Part shown: piece by piece, positions 1 through 6,557 of the stretch
Layout of the letters: each line of letters opens with the position of its first letter
Position numbering within the stretch: position 1 is the first letter of the stretch
DNA from: Candidatus Saccharimonadota bacterium
GTDB taxonomy: Bacteria > Patescibacteriota > Saccharimonadia > Saccharimonadales > UBA4665
NCBI GenBank assembly: GCA_013289705.1
Contig: JABCZM010000005.1
Location: 58,143-122,142 of the forward strand
Length of the DNA: 64,000 nt
Direction of reading: 5' to 3'
Position numbers and translations under genes: made by a program
Notes under the pieces: generated by a model
Seen by the model: only the letters and a program-made list of their open reading frames with translations
Databases searched by the model: none
What the model was told of the DNA's origin: nothing

Positions 1-36
1 ATGGTATTAGAATCGTTGCAGGGAGAGGATCGGTAG

Positions 37-198
37 TCACCATATATGTCTCTCTATTCTAACGGTGAACTGGGCGCTTTGCAACAGGGTTCATCCGTGA
101 TTTTCCACACTTGCAATCGTGAGCCTGGAAGCATAAGCTATATGTTAGGAAGTGTGAGGCTTCCTGTAGACCTGAGTCATCGACTCGGGTCTTTTTTT
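37..198 (+). other. Structured intergenic stretch ending in a terminator
   Basis: This stretch has no convincing ORF but carries consecutive hairpins on the plus strand. The first pairs 62-70 with 89-98 (nine pairs, one bulged T at 94). The second pairs AGGAAG (147-152) with CTTCCT (160-165). The third is the terminator at 169-198. The order suggests the 3' part of a small RNA, or the 3' UTR of a gene left of the window. I could not match it to tmRNA, SRP RNA, RNase P RNA or 6S RNA. Nothing is recognisable between 199 and 268. Confidence 0.35.
169..198 (+). terminator. Rho-independent terminator
   Basis: GACCTGAGTC (169-178) pairs with GACTCGGGTC (182-191), a 10-bp stem with one G-T wobble and a short loop, followed by seven T residues (192-198). 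It ends transcription arriving from the left edge of the window. Confidence 0.85.
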
Positions 199-268
199 GT
201 ATACGCTGAGCAGATCTGAAGCGTTGAACAATCCGTATCGACTTTGTCTTGAATCAAACTACTAGTGC

Positions 269-297
269 TTGCATCGGAGCCTGCGACATCATAGTAT
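269..297 (+). promoter_or_regulatory. Promoter of the 304 gene, leaderless type
   Basis: TTGCAT (269-274), a 17-bp spacer and TAGTAT (292-297) make a good sigma-70 promoter. The ATG at 304 lies six bases after the -10, so transcription should start at or next to the start codon. No Shine-Dalgarno site is present. It is one of the clearest examples of a layout seen across the window. Confidence 0.7.
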
Positions 298-303
298 GGC
301 TAC

Positions 304-687
304 ATGTCAGCAGAAAAACCAAAAGCAATCGCCCGCGAAGAGCTTTGGTGGCCGTTTATTGGTAGGGCACTTGTAGCTCCCGATGCACCGCAGCCGGCCA
401 GCTTCCAATATCTGTTCGAGTCAACCTTTGCGCAGGCCATGAAGTTGCCGCCGGCGCAGCGCCCCATAACATCCCTAACAGATGATTTACTGGCACTAGA
501 AGCAGACAAACAAATTGTTATTGACGATCAAGGCAGTTTCGAACTTTCACCAGAAGCAGAGGCCGCCGCTCAACACCTTCCAGAACTAACCTCCGTCGCT
601 AATGGCACGGCTCTCAGCCGTTTTGGCACGAATGTGACTGATTTTGCAGCAGTGTTTTCTAGCCGGTCTCAAAAATCAAATTATTAA
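304..687 (+). CDS. Hypothetical protein, 127 aa
   Basis: I do not recognise this protein. It is 127 residues, acidic and soluble, with no signal peptide, membrane segment or obvious motif. The middle (about residues 50-100) looks helical and Glu/Ala-rich; the C-terminus is Ser-rich and polar. The ATG at 304 is favoured because a complete TTGCAT/TAGTAT promoter ends six bases before it, so the mRNA is probably leaderless. It is a single-gene unit: 65 bases without clear structure separate it from the next ORF. A longer antisense ORF over the first third is a shadow. Confidence 0.6.
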   Translation: MSAEKPKAIAREELWWPFIGRALVAPDAPQPASFQYLFESTFAQAMKLPPAQRPITSLTDDLLALEADKQIVIDDQGSFELSPEAEAAAQHLPELTSVANGTALSRFGTNVTDFAAVFSSRSQKSNY

Positions 688-752
688 CTTCTTATGAAAC
701 TTAATTGATTTCGTTCCAAAACTGAGCTGATGGTGCTATTCTCGATAGCATC

Positions 753-1211
753 ATGAAGGTTACTGAATCACGGAAGGCCGATCGACCAAGAGGGAAACTA
801 GAGATATTTCGAGCCCAGGTAGCCGAATATAGAGGAACATCGGTCGCAGAACTGATGAAATATGCTCGCCTAGAATATCACACCATCCAGAAACGAACGC
901 CTAGACGTATTCCGTATGTGCGCTCGAAATATTTCGTGAAGGATAAGATATTTTTAAATACTTTCTGGGATCATGTAAATCAGAAGCGAGTCAGCGATAA
1001 GATCCGACGACTTAGGCTATTTGGTTGTGCTATCGAGCTTATTCGTAAGTCTCCATTGGCACCCGAAACGGTGCAAAGCCCGACAAATGGTAATGAGCTT
1101 CTCCATCGCATGTATGGTGTTTCGACCAACAGCACGGTGTTCTGTGTACAAATTAAGGAAAACAAGAAGACTCATCGAAAAGATTTTATCTCTGTATTTC
1201 CAATAAAATAG
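753..1211 (+). CDS. Basic protein, possible BECR-fold (RelE/barnase-like) nuclease
   Basis: This 152-aa protein is strongly basic, with clusters of Lys and Arg throughout. The N-terminal third looks like a short helical region. The C-terminal part (about residues 118-152) holds a Leu-His-Arg-Met-Tyr-Gly-Val strand, then Phe-Cys-Val-Gln-Ile-Lys-Glu and a final Phe-Ile-Ser-Val-Phe-Pro. That arrangement of short beta strands with conserved basic residues resembles the C-terminal sheet of barnase/EndoU/colicin/RelE-type RNases that turn up in mobile or toxin contexts. The resemblance is by eye only and no catalytic set is proven. No cognate antitoxin gene adjoins it; the upstream 127-aa acidic protein is the only candidate partner. 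It is followed by a hairpin at 1223. Confidence 0.5.
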   Translation: MKVTESRKADRPRGKLEIFRAQVAEYRGTSVAELMKYARLEYHTIQKRTPRRIPYVRSKYFVKDKIFLNTFWDHVNQKRVSDKIRRLRLFGCAIELIRKSPLAPETVQSPTNGNELLHRMYGVSTNSTVFCVQIKENKKTHRKDFISVFPIK

Positions 1212-1222
1212 CGTAAATAAAA

Positions 1223-1267
1223 AAGGCCTTCCGCAGTGTAGTTCGATGACTACGGGCCGAAGGTCTT
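1223..1267 (-). terminator. Long hairpin, terminator best read on the minus strand
   Basis: AAGGCCTTC (1223-1231) pairs with GAAGGTCTT (1259-1267) with one wobble, and GTAGT/ACTAC pair further in. On the minus strand the stem runs into a T-rich tract (complement of the A-run at 1214-1224), the form of an intrinsic terminator. On the plus strand it could only cap the 3' end of the 753 gene. No minus-strand gene is visible between 1268 and 1525. Confidence 0.6.
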
Positions 1268-1333
1268 GCGACTATTGTAACAATTAGTACACGGTAGATC
1301 AAGCCAAGATAGCTTACGGTCATCGGAAAGTGC

Positions 1334-1362
1334 TTGACAAGATTAATAATCTATGATAGTAT
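1334..1362 (+). promoter_or_regulatory. Strong sigma-70 promoter of the ncRNA
   Basis: TTGACA (1334-1339), exactly 17 bp, then TAGTAT (1357-1362). The predicted transcription start near 1369 coincides with the first base of the ncRNA closing stem. This is the best consensus promoter in the first 10 kb and drives no ORF. Confidence 0.8.
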
Positions 1363-1368
1363 AGAGCC

Positions 1369-1556
1369 ACAAACGAATTCTCTTGAAAATAAAAATTCGG
1401 CAGTACTAGAATCTTCCCGGTGAGACAAACGGGCGTCTACCAACCCATTTGTGGCACATTTTGCCCAGAGGTGGTAGATCGTATCAGAAAGTAAGCTAGG
1501 AAGCGCTTTGAAATTCGTTTGTACCAAAAACACAGCCCCTCATAGGCTGTGTTTTT
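1369..1556 (+). ncRNA. Unassigned structured small RNA (about 190 nt)
   Basis: A consensus promoter, a closed secondary structure and an intrinsic terminator frame a stretch with no plus-strand ORF. The first 11 bases, ACAAACGAATT (1369-1379), pair perfectly with AATTCGTTTGT (1512-1522), bringing the ends together. Inside are a CCCG/CGGG hairpin (1416-1419 with 1430-1433), a 7-bp TCTACCA/TGGTAGA stem (1436-1442 with 1472-1478), and a possible pseudoknot GGGC (1431-1434) with GCCC (1463-1466). CTTCC (1413-1417) may also reach GGAAG near 1500. Size, closing stem and free promoter recall 6S RNA, but I cannot see the typical long rod with a central bubble, so the family is left open. Confidence 0.65.
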
Positions 1557-1557
1557 T
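1526..1557. terminator. Bidirectional intrinsic terminator
   Basis: ACACAGCC (1530-1537) pairs with GGCTGTGT (1545-1552) around a 7-nt loop. A T-run follows on the plus strand, and the A-run at 1526-1530 gives a T-run on the minus strand. It can end both the ncRNA from the left and the short minus-strand ORF from the right. Confidence 0.85.
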
Positions 1558-1574
1558 ATAATTCAAAACTCGTA

Positions 1575-1676
1575 CTAGCTGACGCGAGCGTACAGGTCGG
1601 CAAATGATGCACGCTCTGATGGGTCCATTGATTTGAATTCTTGTTCTGCGATTTTTTCCCAGTTGGTCCGTGTCAT
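1575..1676 (-). CDS. Small protein, 33 aa
   Basis: This is a short minus-strand ORF starting at the ATG at 1676-1674 and stopping at 1577-1575. It has a strong Shine-Dalgarno site: AGGGAG at 1688-1683, six bases before the start. The peptide begins Met-Thr-Arg-Thr-Asn-Trp-Glu-Lys-Ile-Ala and contains a Met-Asp-Pro-Ser-Glu-Arg motif then Phe-Ala-Asp-Leu-Tyr, typical of a folded two-helix peptide rather than random translation. It is soluble with no signal sequence. A bidirectional terminator lies directly downstream. A clean ribosome site plus its own terminator support a real gene; its function is unknown. Confidence 0.55.
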   Translation of the reverse strand: MTRTNWEKIAEQEFKSMDPSERASFADLYARVS

Positions 1677-1801
1677 GGTCGACTCCCTAATTAACACCTA
1701 CTATGTTAAGCATTGTGACGGTGAGGCGCTATGAGATATCTTGCATTTGCAGTTAAGCGGTCCTGTTTTCACCCTAACAATGGTATTCTAGGTGCAAGAT
1801 T

Positions 1802-3148
1802 ATGCAGCAGTTTTTTGCGTTTTTACCGAATTTGTTTGGCCGCGGAGGCGGTGGTGGTTCTGGTGGTGGCAGTGGTGGAGGAGCCGGTGGTATTTTTGTG
1901 CTGCTGGGCTATGTGCCAGCGCACTATTACGGCGTGCTCCTTCACAAAAAACTCAACAATCCGCTTGGTGTTGTCCTTATGGTCATCGGCACGCTGCTAT
2001 ATGCTACGCCTTGGATGTTCTTGGGCGGCTATGGCATATTTGTGGGCTTGCTAGCACTTGTGGGTGGTCCGGCGGGTTATTTCGGCTGGTTTAGCAAGGT
2101 AAGTGCCAAAATGCGCAAAAAGGCCAGTGTGGATATTGCCAAGGCGGCTAGCCAGGATAGTGCATGGGATCAACAGGCACTCACTAAGTATGTGACGCAA
2201 GTGTTCTACGCCTACCAACAAGACTGGTCAACTTTTAATATTGAACGTATCAAAACCTATACCACGCCGCGCTTTGCGTACCATACGCATCTGATGCTAG
2301 CAGCAATATATCAGCGCAGCCGTACGAATGTGGTTGAAAATCCTAAACTTATCGAGACGTTTCCAGTAGAAATTCACGATGCCGTAGACAACAGTCAAGA
2401 CAGCGTAACGTTCTATGTGAACGCCAGTGCTCATGATCGCCTCATCGAAAACATTGACGGTCAAAAGACGGAGCTGTTTGTCGACAATAGTGCTTTTTTG
2501 GAAAACTGGCGTTTTGTACGCAATGGCAACGCCTGGCTGCTTGATGGGATTGATCAATATACCAACAATCAATATTTGCATCGTCCAGATATCGAAGCAT
2601 TTGCGGCCCAGAATGGGTTGTACTATAGCCCGGATTGGGGCTGGCTGCTGCTGCCACGCCGTGGACAATTGTTTAGCGGTGGCAAGTTTGGTAAAAGTGA
2701 TATCAATAACCACGCCATCGGTATGTATAAAAACGTGCTGATTGAATTGTATGCGTACTTGCCAAAGCCACTATCGGATAGTCGTGATAAATCCCAGTTT
2801 ATTATTGCCCAGGCTGCGTTACCAAAGCGCTACGAATCAATTATTGTTGAGGCTCGCGAGGGTGGTGTAAAAGACAAGTTGCGTCGCACACCCAGTGGCT
2901 ATAATGCGCTCAGTCTAGAGTGGCCCGATTTTAACCGGCGCTACCGAGTATTTGCTACAAATGTTGAGCAAGTCACCGCTTTTGAACTATTGCACCCAGT
3001 GTACATGGAAAAGTTATTTGCACTACCGTTCAAGGTGAGCATAGAAGTTGTTGATAATGTAGTCTACCTATACACCAAAGACAAAAATGCCAACTACGCC
3101 ACAATGTATGCGCTGCTAAAAGACGCCTTTGAAGAGATGAAACTCTAA
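1802..3148 (+). CDS. Tim44-like-domain membrane protein with Gly/Ser-rich segment
   Basis: 448 aa. Residues 14-30 are an almost pure Gly/Ser run. Hydrophobic segments follow at about 30-45 and 55-90 (two or three membrane passes), then a short basic stretch and a large soluble domain. Residues about 110-270 have the look of a bacterial Tim44-like domain: a helix with the Val-Phe-Tyr-Ala-Tyr-Gln-Gln-Asp-Trp pattern, a segment on peptide or lipid binding length, then a strand-rich end with a Trp-Arg-Phe-Val-Arg and Trp-Leu-Leu-Asp-Gly-Ile motif. The last 180 residues are a separate unknown domain, probably cytoplasmic. A -10-like TATTCT (1784-1789) lies 12 bases before the ATG. Tim44-like proteins in bacteria are of uncertain role; a membrane-associated scaffold is plausible. 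Confidence 0.65.
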   Translation: MQQFFAFLPNLFGRGGGGGSGGGSGGGAGGIFVLLGYVPAHYYGVLLHKKLNNPLGVVLMVIGTLLYATPWMFLGGYGIFVGLLALVGGPAGYFGWFSKVSAKMRKKASVDIAKAASQDSAWDQQALTKYVTQVFYAYQQDWSTFNIERIKTYTTPRFAYHTHLMLAAIYQRSRTNVVENPKLIETFPVEIHDAVDNSQDSVTFYVNASAHDRLIENIDGQKTELFVDNSAFLENWRFVRNGNAWLLDGIDQYTNNQYLHRPDIEAFAAQNGLYYSPDWGWLLLPRRGQLFSGGKFGKSDINNHAIGMYKNVLIELYAYLPKPLSDSRDKSQFIIAQAALPKRYESIIVEAREGGVKDKLRRTPSGYNALSLEWPDFNRRYRVFATNVEQVTAFELLHPVYMEKLFALPFKVSIEVVDNVVYLYTKDKNANYATMYALLKDAFEEMKL

Positions 3149-3211
3149 GTGGATTTTCATGGCGGACTAGGGATGTGGAAGAGGAGTGTCTTGGGGGTGT
3201 TTCTCTGTGTA
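3149..3211. other. Short convergent gap
   Basis: This is the gap between the Tim44-like gene (plus) and the toxin gene (minus). I see no convincing terminator or ORF here. Confidence 0.5.
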
Positions 3212-3520
3212 TCAGAAGATTCTGTCTATATCTCTACGTCCGTATAGCATACGTCTGACTATCATGGTGTCGTCTATAACAACGTAGAAAATCAGGTAGC
3301 TGCCTACGAGAATTCTACGGTACGGATGTTGCCGAGGTTCCATTGATCTATACGGGGCTGTATGTAATGGCGTGTCAAGTTGTTTTGTAATGGCAGCTTC
3401 CACGTCGCTTACTAATGTTTTTGCCGCAAGCTCGTTTTTAAGTTCAAGCAGGATATAGTCAGTAATCGTGTCTAAGTCTTTGTAAAATAGTGGCGAATAG
3501 CGAAGCTTTAAACTAGCCAT
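3212..3520 (-). CDS. Type II toxin, RelE/ParE family
   Basis: This 102-aa basic protein matches the RelE/ParE superfamily. It opens with a Leu-Lys-Leu-Arg-Tyr-Ser-Pro strand, followed by a Phe-Tyr-Lys-Asp-Leu-Asp helix with an Ile-x-x-Tyr-Ile motif. A Pro-Tyr-Arg-Ser turn, the Tyr-Arg-Arg-Ile-Leu-Val-Gly-Ser-Tyr-Leu-Ile-Phe-Tyr core strand and a C-terminal Tyr-Gly-Arg-Arg-Asp-Ile then follow. RelE members cleave mRNA on the ribosome while ParE members poison gyrase, and the sequence does not separate the two securely. Its start overlaps the antitoxin stop by 8 bp, the usual translational coupling, with the antitoxin first. Confidence 0.88.
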   Translation of the reverse strand: MASLKLRYSPLFYKDLDTITDYILLELKNELAAKTLVSDVEAAITKQLDTPLHTAPYRSMEPRQHPYRRILVGSYLIFYVVIDDTMIVRRMLYGRRDIDRIF

Positions 3521-3779
3521 TCATTTTTACTTTAATTTTAGAAAATACGTCCTCATGCATAAGGGTTTCAGGGTGGTCTCTGGCGTAAGCATCAGCCTCA
3601 TCCAAGGCTCGTTCAATATAGTCTAGGTGTGCCATCTTACTGAACTTGTCAAAACTCAGGGTTACCATAGAAGCCCTTCCGTTTACGGTAAAGATGATGG
3701 GCTTATCTTTGCCGTTTACCTCTCTTTCCACTTCCGAGAAGTGATTTCTAAGATCAGATATAGGTCTAATGTTGAGCAT
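3513..3779 (-). CDS. Antitoxin, Phd/YefM family
   Basis: 88 aa. It starts Met-Leu-Asn-Ile-Arg-Pro-Ile-Ser-Asp-Leu-Arg, the N-terminal DNA-binding signature of Phd/YefM antitoxins. A strand Pro-Ile-Ile-Phe-Thr-Val-Asn-Gly-Arg follows, then a long acidic helical C-terminal tail that would wrap the toxin. It is the first gene of a two-gene minus-strand operon with the RelE/ParE-type toxin (8-bp overlap). A perfect 22-bp palindrome lies 18 bp upstream of the start codon and is the probable autoregulatory operator. Family knowledge: the antitoxin represses its own promoter alone and more strongly with toxin. Confidence 0.88.
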   Translation of the reverse strand: MLNIRPISDLRNHFSEVEREVNGKDKPIIFTVNGRASMVTLSFDKFSKMAHLDYIERALDEADAYARDHPETLMHEDVFSKIKVKMNG

Positions 3780-3797
3780 GGGGCTATCCCTTCAATG

Positions 3798-3819
3798 TGT
3801 TATCATAATTATGATAACA
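3798..3819. promoter_or_regulatory. Perfect 22-bp palindrome, probable toxin-antitoxin operator
   Basis: The half site TGTTATCATAA (3798-3808) is followed directly by its exact reverse complement (3809-3819), with no spacer. It sits 18 bp upstream of the antitoxin ATG (3779). AT-rich -10-like hexamers (TATGAT, CATAAT) lie inside it, so a bound dimer would block RNA polymerase. Phd/YefM proteins bind palindromes of this kind. Confidence 0.75.
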
Positions 3820-3910
3820 TGTGCTTCAAGAATCTCGTAAAAGTTCCATTAAATTATGCGAGAACTTGCCAAGTCTTGCACGCCAAGCATAAGTTGTATA
3901 AGGTGTAGGT

Positions 3911-4783
3911 ATGTTGTTTGTATCGTCGCTCGCGACACGTCCATCTATTGGTCAGACACTGATAGAGGTGTTGATTACACTGCTCGTTTTGCTGCTATTG
4001 CAACTGATGGTCCGTATATCGGTGAGCCAAATAGTCAATCGGCTGGTGCAGTCGCGCAATCATCATTCAGAAGTCGAAGAGCGCAAGCGCGAAGAAACGT
4101 TAACGCGGATTTTCCGGACGGCTTCTATGGCGATTTTGTGGATTATTGGCATATCAATCATTTTGGGCGAGCTGCATGTTAATATCGCGGCACTGATAAC
4201 CGGCGCCGGGCTCATTGGTGTGGTGTTGGGCCTTGGCGCGCAGAGCACGATTAAAAGCTACTTGGCAGGTTTGTTTATTATCTTGGAAAACCAGTATCGG
4301 GTGGGCGATATTATAACGCTGAACGGCTTGGGCATTCAGGATGGTGTATCAGGCGTGGTCGAAGATATTAGTATACGCATTACCAAGTTGCGTGATCTGG
4401 ACGGCAACTTGCATATTGTTAGTAATGGCACAGCGCAGGTTATTACCAATCGCACGTTCCAGTACGCCAAAGTAAACATTGATGTGCCCGTAAGCTACGA
4501 TGCCGACATTGATAAAGTCCAGAAGGTCATCGACGAAACCGGTACGGCCATGGCTAGTGACGAAGCTTGGCAAAAACTTATTCTAGAACCAATTAAGTTT
4601 TTGCGTGTTGATAGCTTTAATGACTTTTCGGTAACCGTGAAATCATTAGGTAAGGTTCAGGCCGCTGCGCAGTGGGATGTCGCTGGTGAGTTCCGGCGCC
4701 GGGTTAAAAAAGCGTTCGAAAAGCATGACATCCAGATTCCGCTACCGCAGGTTGTGGTGCGTCAGCCCAAAAAATCATTGTAG
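3911..4783 (+). CDS. Small-conductance mechanosensitive channel, MscS family
   Basis: 290 aa. Two hydrophobic helices (about residues 15-40 and 65-90) precede a Gly/Ala-rich third helix (about 92-118: Ala-Leu-Ile-Thr-Gly-Ala-Gly-Leu-Ile-Gly-Val-Val-Leu-Gly-Leu-Gly-Ala-Gln) that lines the pore in MscS. The beta domain follows, with Glu-Asn-Gln-Tyr-Arg-Val-Gly-Asp and Gly-Val-Val-Glu-Asp-Ile, both typical of the family, and then the alpha/beta cytoplasmic cage. It releases solutes on hypo-osmotic shock. The start at 3911 is preceded by TATAAG (3898-3903) seven bases away, fitting leaderless transcription. The 3' end overlaps the convergent zur-like gene by 9 bp. Confidence 0.93.
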   Translation: MLFVSSLATRPSIGQTLIEVLITLLVLLLLQLMVRISVSQIVNRLVQSRNHHSEVEERKREETLTRIFRTASMAILWIIGISIILGELHVNIAALITGAGLIGVVLGLGAQSTIKSYLAGLFIILENQYRVGDIITLNGLGIQDGVSGVVEDISIRITKLRDLDGNLHIVSNGTAQVITNRTFQYAKVNIDVPVSYDADIDKVQKVIDETGTAMASDEAWQKLILEPIKFLRVDSFNDFSVTVKSLGKVQAAAQWDVAGEFRRRVKKAFEKHDIQIPLPQVVVRQPKKSL

Positions 4784-5203
4784 TCGTGATAATTGACAGT
4801 TGTAGCACAGACCACGAATTTCTAGCTGGTGATCTTGTGGCTCAAACTTTTGAGCGGCTGCTAGGGCATGCAAACGCTTTTCGAGATCGTCATCTTTCGG
4901 CAGGGCAATAACTTTGCCGCAGTGCAAGCAACTCAAATGGTGATGGTGATGAATGAAATCACCCGTCAGCTCAAGTTTATATTTCCAGCCAATCTGTAGC
5001 CGTTGCACGATGCCGAGCTGTTCAAATAGTGCAACTGTGCGATAAATACTGGCGCGATCGGTTTGCGGACAGCGTGCAACTAGCTCGTGCATGGTTTGCG
5101 GTTCTTCGTTTTGCAGGGCACTAAAAACCACCTGGCGTGGCTTAGTCATACTAAAGCCATGTGCTTTTAGGGCGATTTCTAACTGCTCGATTGCTTCACT
5201 CAT
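4775..5203 (-). CDS. zur: Fur-family metalloregulator, probably Zur-like
   Basis: 142 aa, normal for the family. The N-terminal winged helix includes Met-Thr-Lys-Pro-Arg-Gln at about 19-24 and Asp-Arg-Ala-Ser-Ile-Tyr-Arg-Thr-Val at 49-57, the recognition helix. The dimerisation half carries five consecutive His (85-89), Cys92-x-x-Cys95 and Cys133-x-x-Cys136, the structural zinc site. The start at 5203 is chosen because residues upstream do not match the family and reach into the divergent gene. It is divergently arranged with a gene set containing a His-rich protein and a ZIP transporter, so zinc is the likely co-repressor, but iron or manganese cannot be excluded from sequence alone. Confidence 0.85.
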   Translation of the reverse strand: MSEAIEQLEIALKAHGFSMTKPRQVVFSALQNEEPQTMHELVARCPQTDRASIYRTVALFEQLGIVQRLQIGWKYKLELTGDFIHHHHHLSCLHCGKVIALPKDDDLEKRLHALAAAQKFEPQDHQLEIRGLCYNCQLSRLQ

Positions 5204-5222
5204 GATCGCAATCATATCATAA

Positions 5223-5241
5223 ATTGCGACAAATTTGCAAT
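5223..5241. promoter_or_regulatory. Inverted repeat between zur-like gene and metal cluster
   Basis: ATTGC (5223-5227) and GCAAT (5237-5241) form an inverted repeat in a 19-bp AT-rich window, the usual size of a Fur-family box. It lies within the 66-bp divergent intergenic region and could control both directions. The central bases are not symmetric, so this is a candidate only. Confidence 0.4.
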
Positions 5242-5269
5242 AATAAATGAGCCGTAGCATCATAGAATC

Positions 5270-6100
5270 ATGAGTAGTGTCGCAGAATCCAATATTCAAG
5301 AATTTGCAGATCAGTTTGCAGCCGGACAGCAAGCCTTCGACGGCCAAATACAGGCTTCAGATCTGGGCGGCATGGTTGCCCATGAGGCGGAATCGGCTGC
5401 GGTGCGTGATCTATTAACAGATCAGGCCGCCGATAACCATGGTTTCCACTTGCTCGAAATAAATGCGGGTTTGCTGCGCAATGATCCTAACTTACGTCCG
5501 ATGATTGGACGAGTACTTTTGATAGCAAACAGGAGTTTAGAAGCGTTTTCGCCGGCGATTATTACGACGCTTGGAGAAGGCAATGCCGCGCAATTCAGAC
5601 TAACAAGGCTCAATGTGCCATTTGTTCCGGCGGTTGGGTTTACACCTGGCCAGCATTTTGGGCTGTCGCTCAAGGCGCAAACCAGTGTTCCAGAATTTGG
5701 TCGGCATACTGGTGCGGGCAACTTTGAGGCCGGACACTTTAGTACTTTTCTGATCGGTACTCGTAACGATACACTGGCAAGAGATATTACAACACGCGGC
5801 GATACGGCAAGTCATTCGGCTATCGCTGGTGGTGTACCAGAGGCTATGAAGCAAGCACAAATGCTTGATATCTCGAGTGTTACGGTCACGCTTGATCCTC
5901 TGAACACGGCACGATTACCGCTGTATTGGCATGCCGAACTCGATAGTGAGCAAGGCCCGGCCAGTGGAGACTATCCAGACGCAGTCAAGTTGATGCTTGG
6001 TGCGGGCTTTAAGGCTATCGGCCAGCGCGGACTTGATGATGTACGCCAGCTATTACTGGATGTGTCGCAACAGGGAAATGGACGCTATGGAACAAGCTAG
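5270..6100 (+). CDS. Hypothetical protein in probable zinc cluster, 276 aa
   Basis: I cannot place this protein in a family. It is soluble, has no signal peptide or membrane helix, and alternates short strands and helices. Notable features are a strand-rich middle (about residues 95-175, with Thr-Pro-Gly-Gln-His-Phe-Gly and Gly-Asn-Phe-Glu-Ala-Gly-His-Phe) and several isolated His residues, but no clear metal-binding cluster. It is the first gene divergent from the zur-like regulator and overlaps the next, His-rich gene by 14 bp, so translation is probably coupled. The context suggests a role in metal handling; the sequence alone does not. A TAGCAT (5255-5260) sits nine bases before the ATG. 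Confidence 0.6.
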   Translation: MSSVAESNIQEFADQFAAGQQAFDGQIQASDLGGMVAHEAESAAVRDLLTDQAADNHGFHLLEINAGLLRNDPNLRPMIGRVLLIANRSLEAFSPAIITTLGEGNAAQFRLTRLNVPFVPAVGFTPGQHFGLSLKAQTSVPEFGRHTGAGNFEAGHFSTFLIGTRNDTLARDITTRGDTASHSAIAGGVPEAMKQAQMLDISSVTVTLDPLNTARLPLYWHAELDSEQGPASGDYPDAVKLMLGAGFKAIGQRGLDDVRQLLLDVSQQGNGRYGTS

Positions 6101-6497
6101 CCAAGAACTTTTCTTCGACCCATTTGCCGAAAATGGCGGTGAGTTATTTGACGCCACGCAAACATTCGACCGGCTTTTTGAACGCTACGCGGCTGGCCAA
6201 GTAGAACACGACTACACAGCCGATAAGTTTGTGGCCGACACGGAAGCACTATTACTTGACGCTCAGTTTGTTGGTCAGTTCGAACAAGCACAAAACATTG
6301 TTGCCATGATGCAAAAGCTTTGTGCTCACGATCATGCGCTGGAACAAACTTTGGCAGAAAGTGTACTCTTTAGTGCAAAAAGCCATGACCACGACGACCA
6401 CAATCATACGCCGCATGAATCAGGCCAAGATGACGATGAAAAGAATAAAAAGAAGAAGAAAAAAGGCTGGTTTGGGATGGTTCTTTGGATGTCGTAA
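6087..6497 (+). CDS. His-rich, Lys-tailed small protein, putative metal binding
   Basis: 136 aa if started at 6087 (an in-frame ATG at 6078 is an alternative; AGGGA lies ten bases before 6087). Residues 1-95 look like an all-helical acidic domain. Then comes a His/Asp cluster (Ser-His-Asp-His-Asp-Asp-His-Asn-His-Thr-Pro-His), followed by an acidic run, seven consecutive Lys, and Gly-Trp-Phe-Gly-Met. His/Asp clusters of this type bind zinc or nickel in metallochaperones and transporter loops. It overlaps the upstream unknown gene and is followed 60 bases later by a ZIP transporter, so a zinc delivery or buffering role is a reasonable inference. Confidence 0.65.
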   Translation: MEQASQELFFDPFAENGGELFDATQTFDRLFERYAAGQVEHDYTADKFVADTEALLLDAQFVGQFEQAQNIVAMMQKLCAHDHALEQTLAESVLFSAKSHDHDDHNHTPHESGQDDDEKNKKKKKKGWFGMVLWMS

Positions 6498-6557
6498 ACC
6501 TCTAGTGGGGGTTGCAACCACGGGCTACATGAAATATAAAGGTATAAAAGGAATCAA

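Noticed and set aside
1..36. Possible tail of a gene entering from the left (frame 1, stop at 34-36)
   Set aside because: Only eleven codons, with an internal ATG at position 1 that is probably chance. Not enough to call.
62..98. tRNA or tmRNA T-arm because of GGTTC at 88-92
   Set aside because: No acceptor stem, anticodon arm or CCA end fits. The bases are better explained by a simple hairpin.
1369..1556. tmRNA or SRP RNA
   Set aside because: No tag-peptide ORF with tRNA-like ends and no SRP GGAAG/AGCAG domain. Left as an unassigned RNA.
5270..5347. Extended start of the Fur/Zur gene reaching to 5347
   Set aside because: The extra 48 residues do not fit the family and overlap the divergent gene. 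The Met at 5203 fits.
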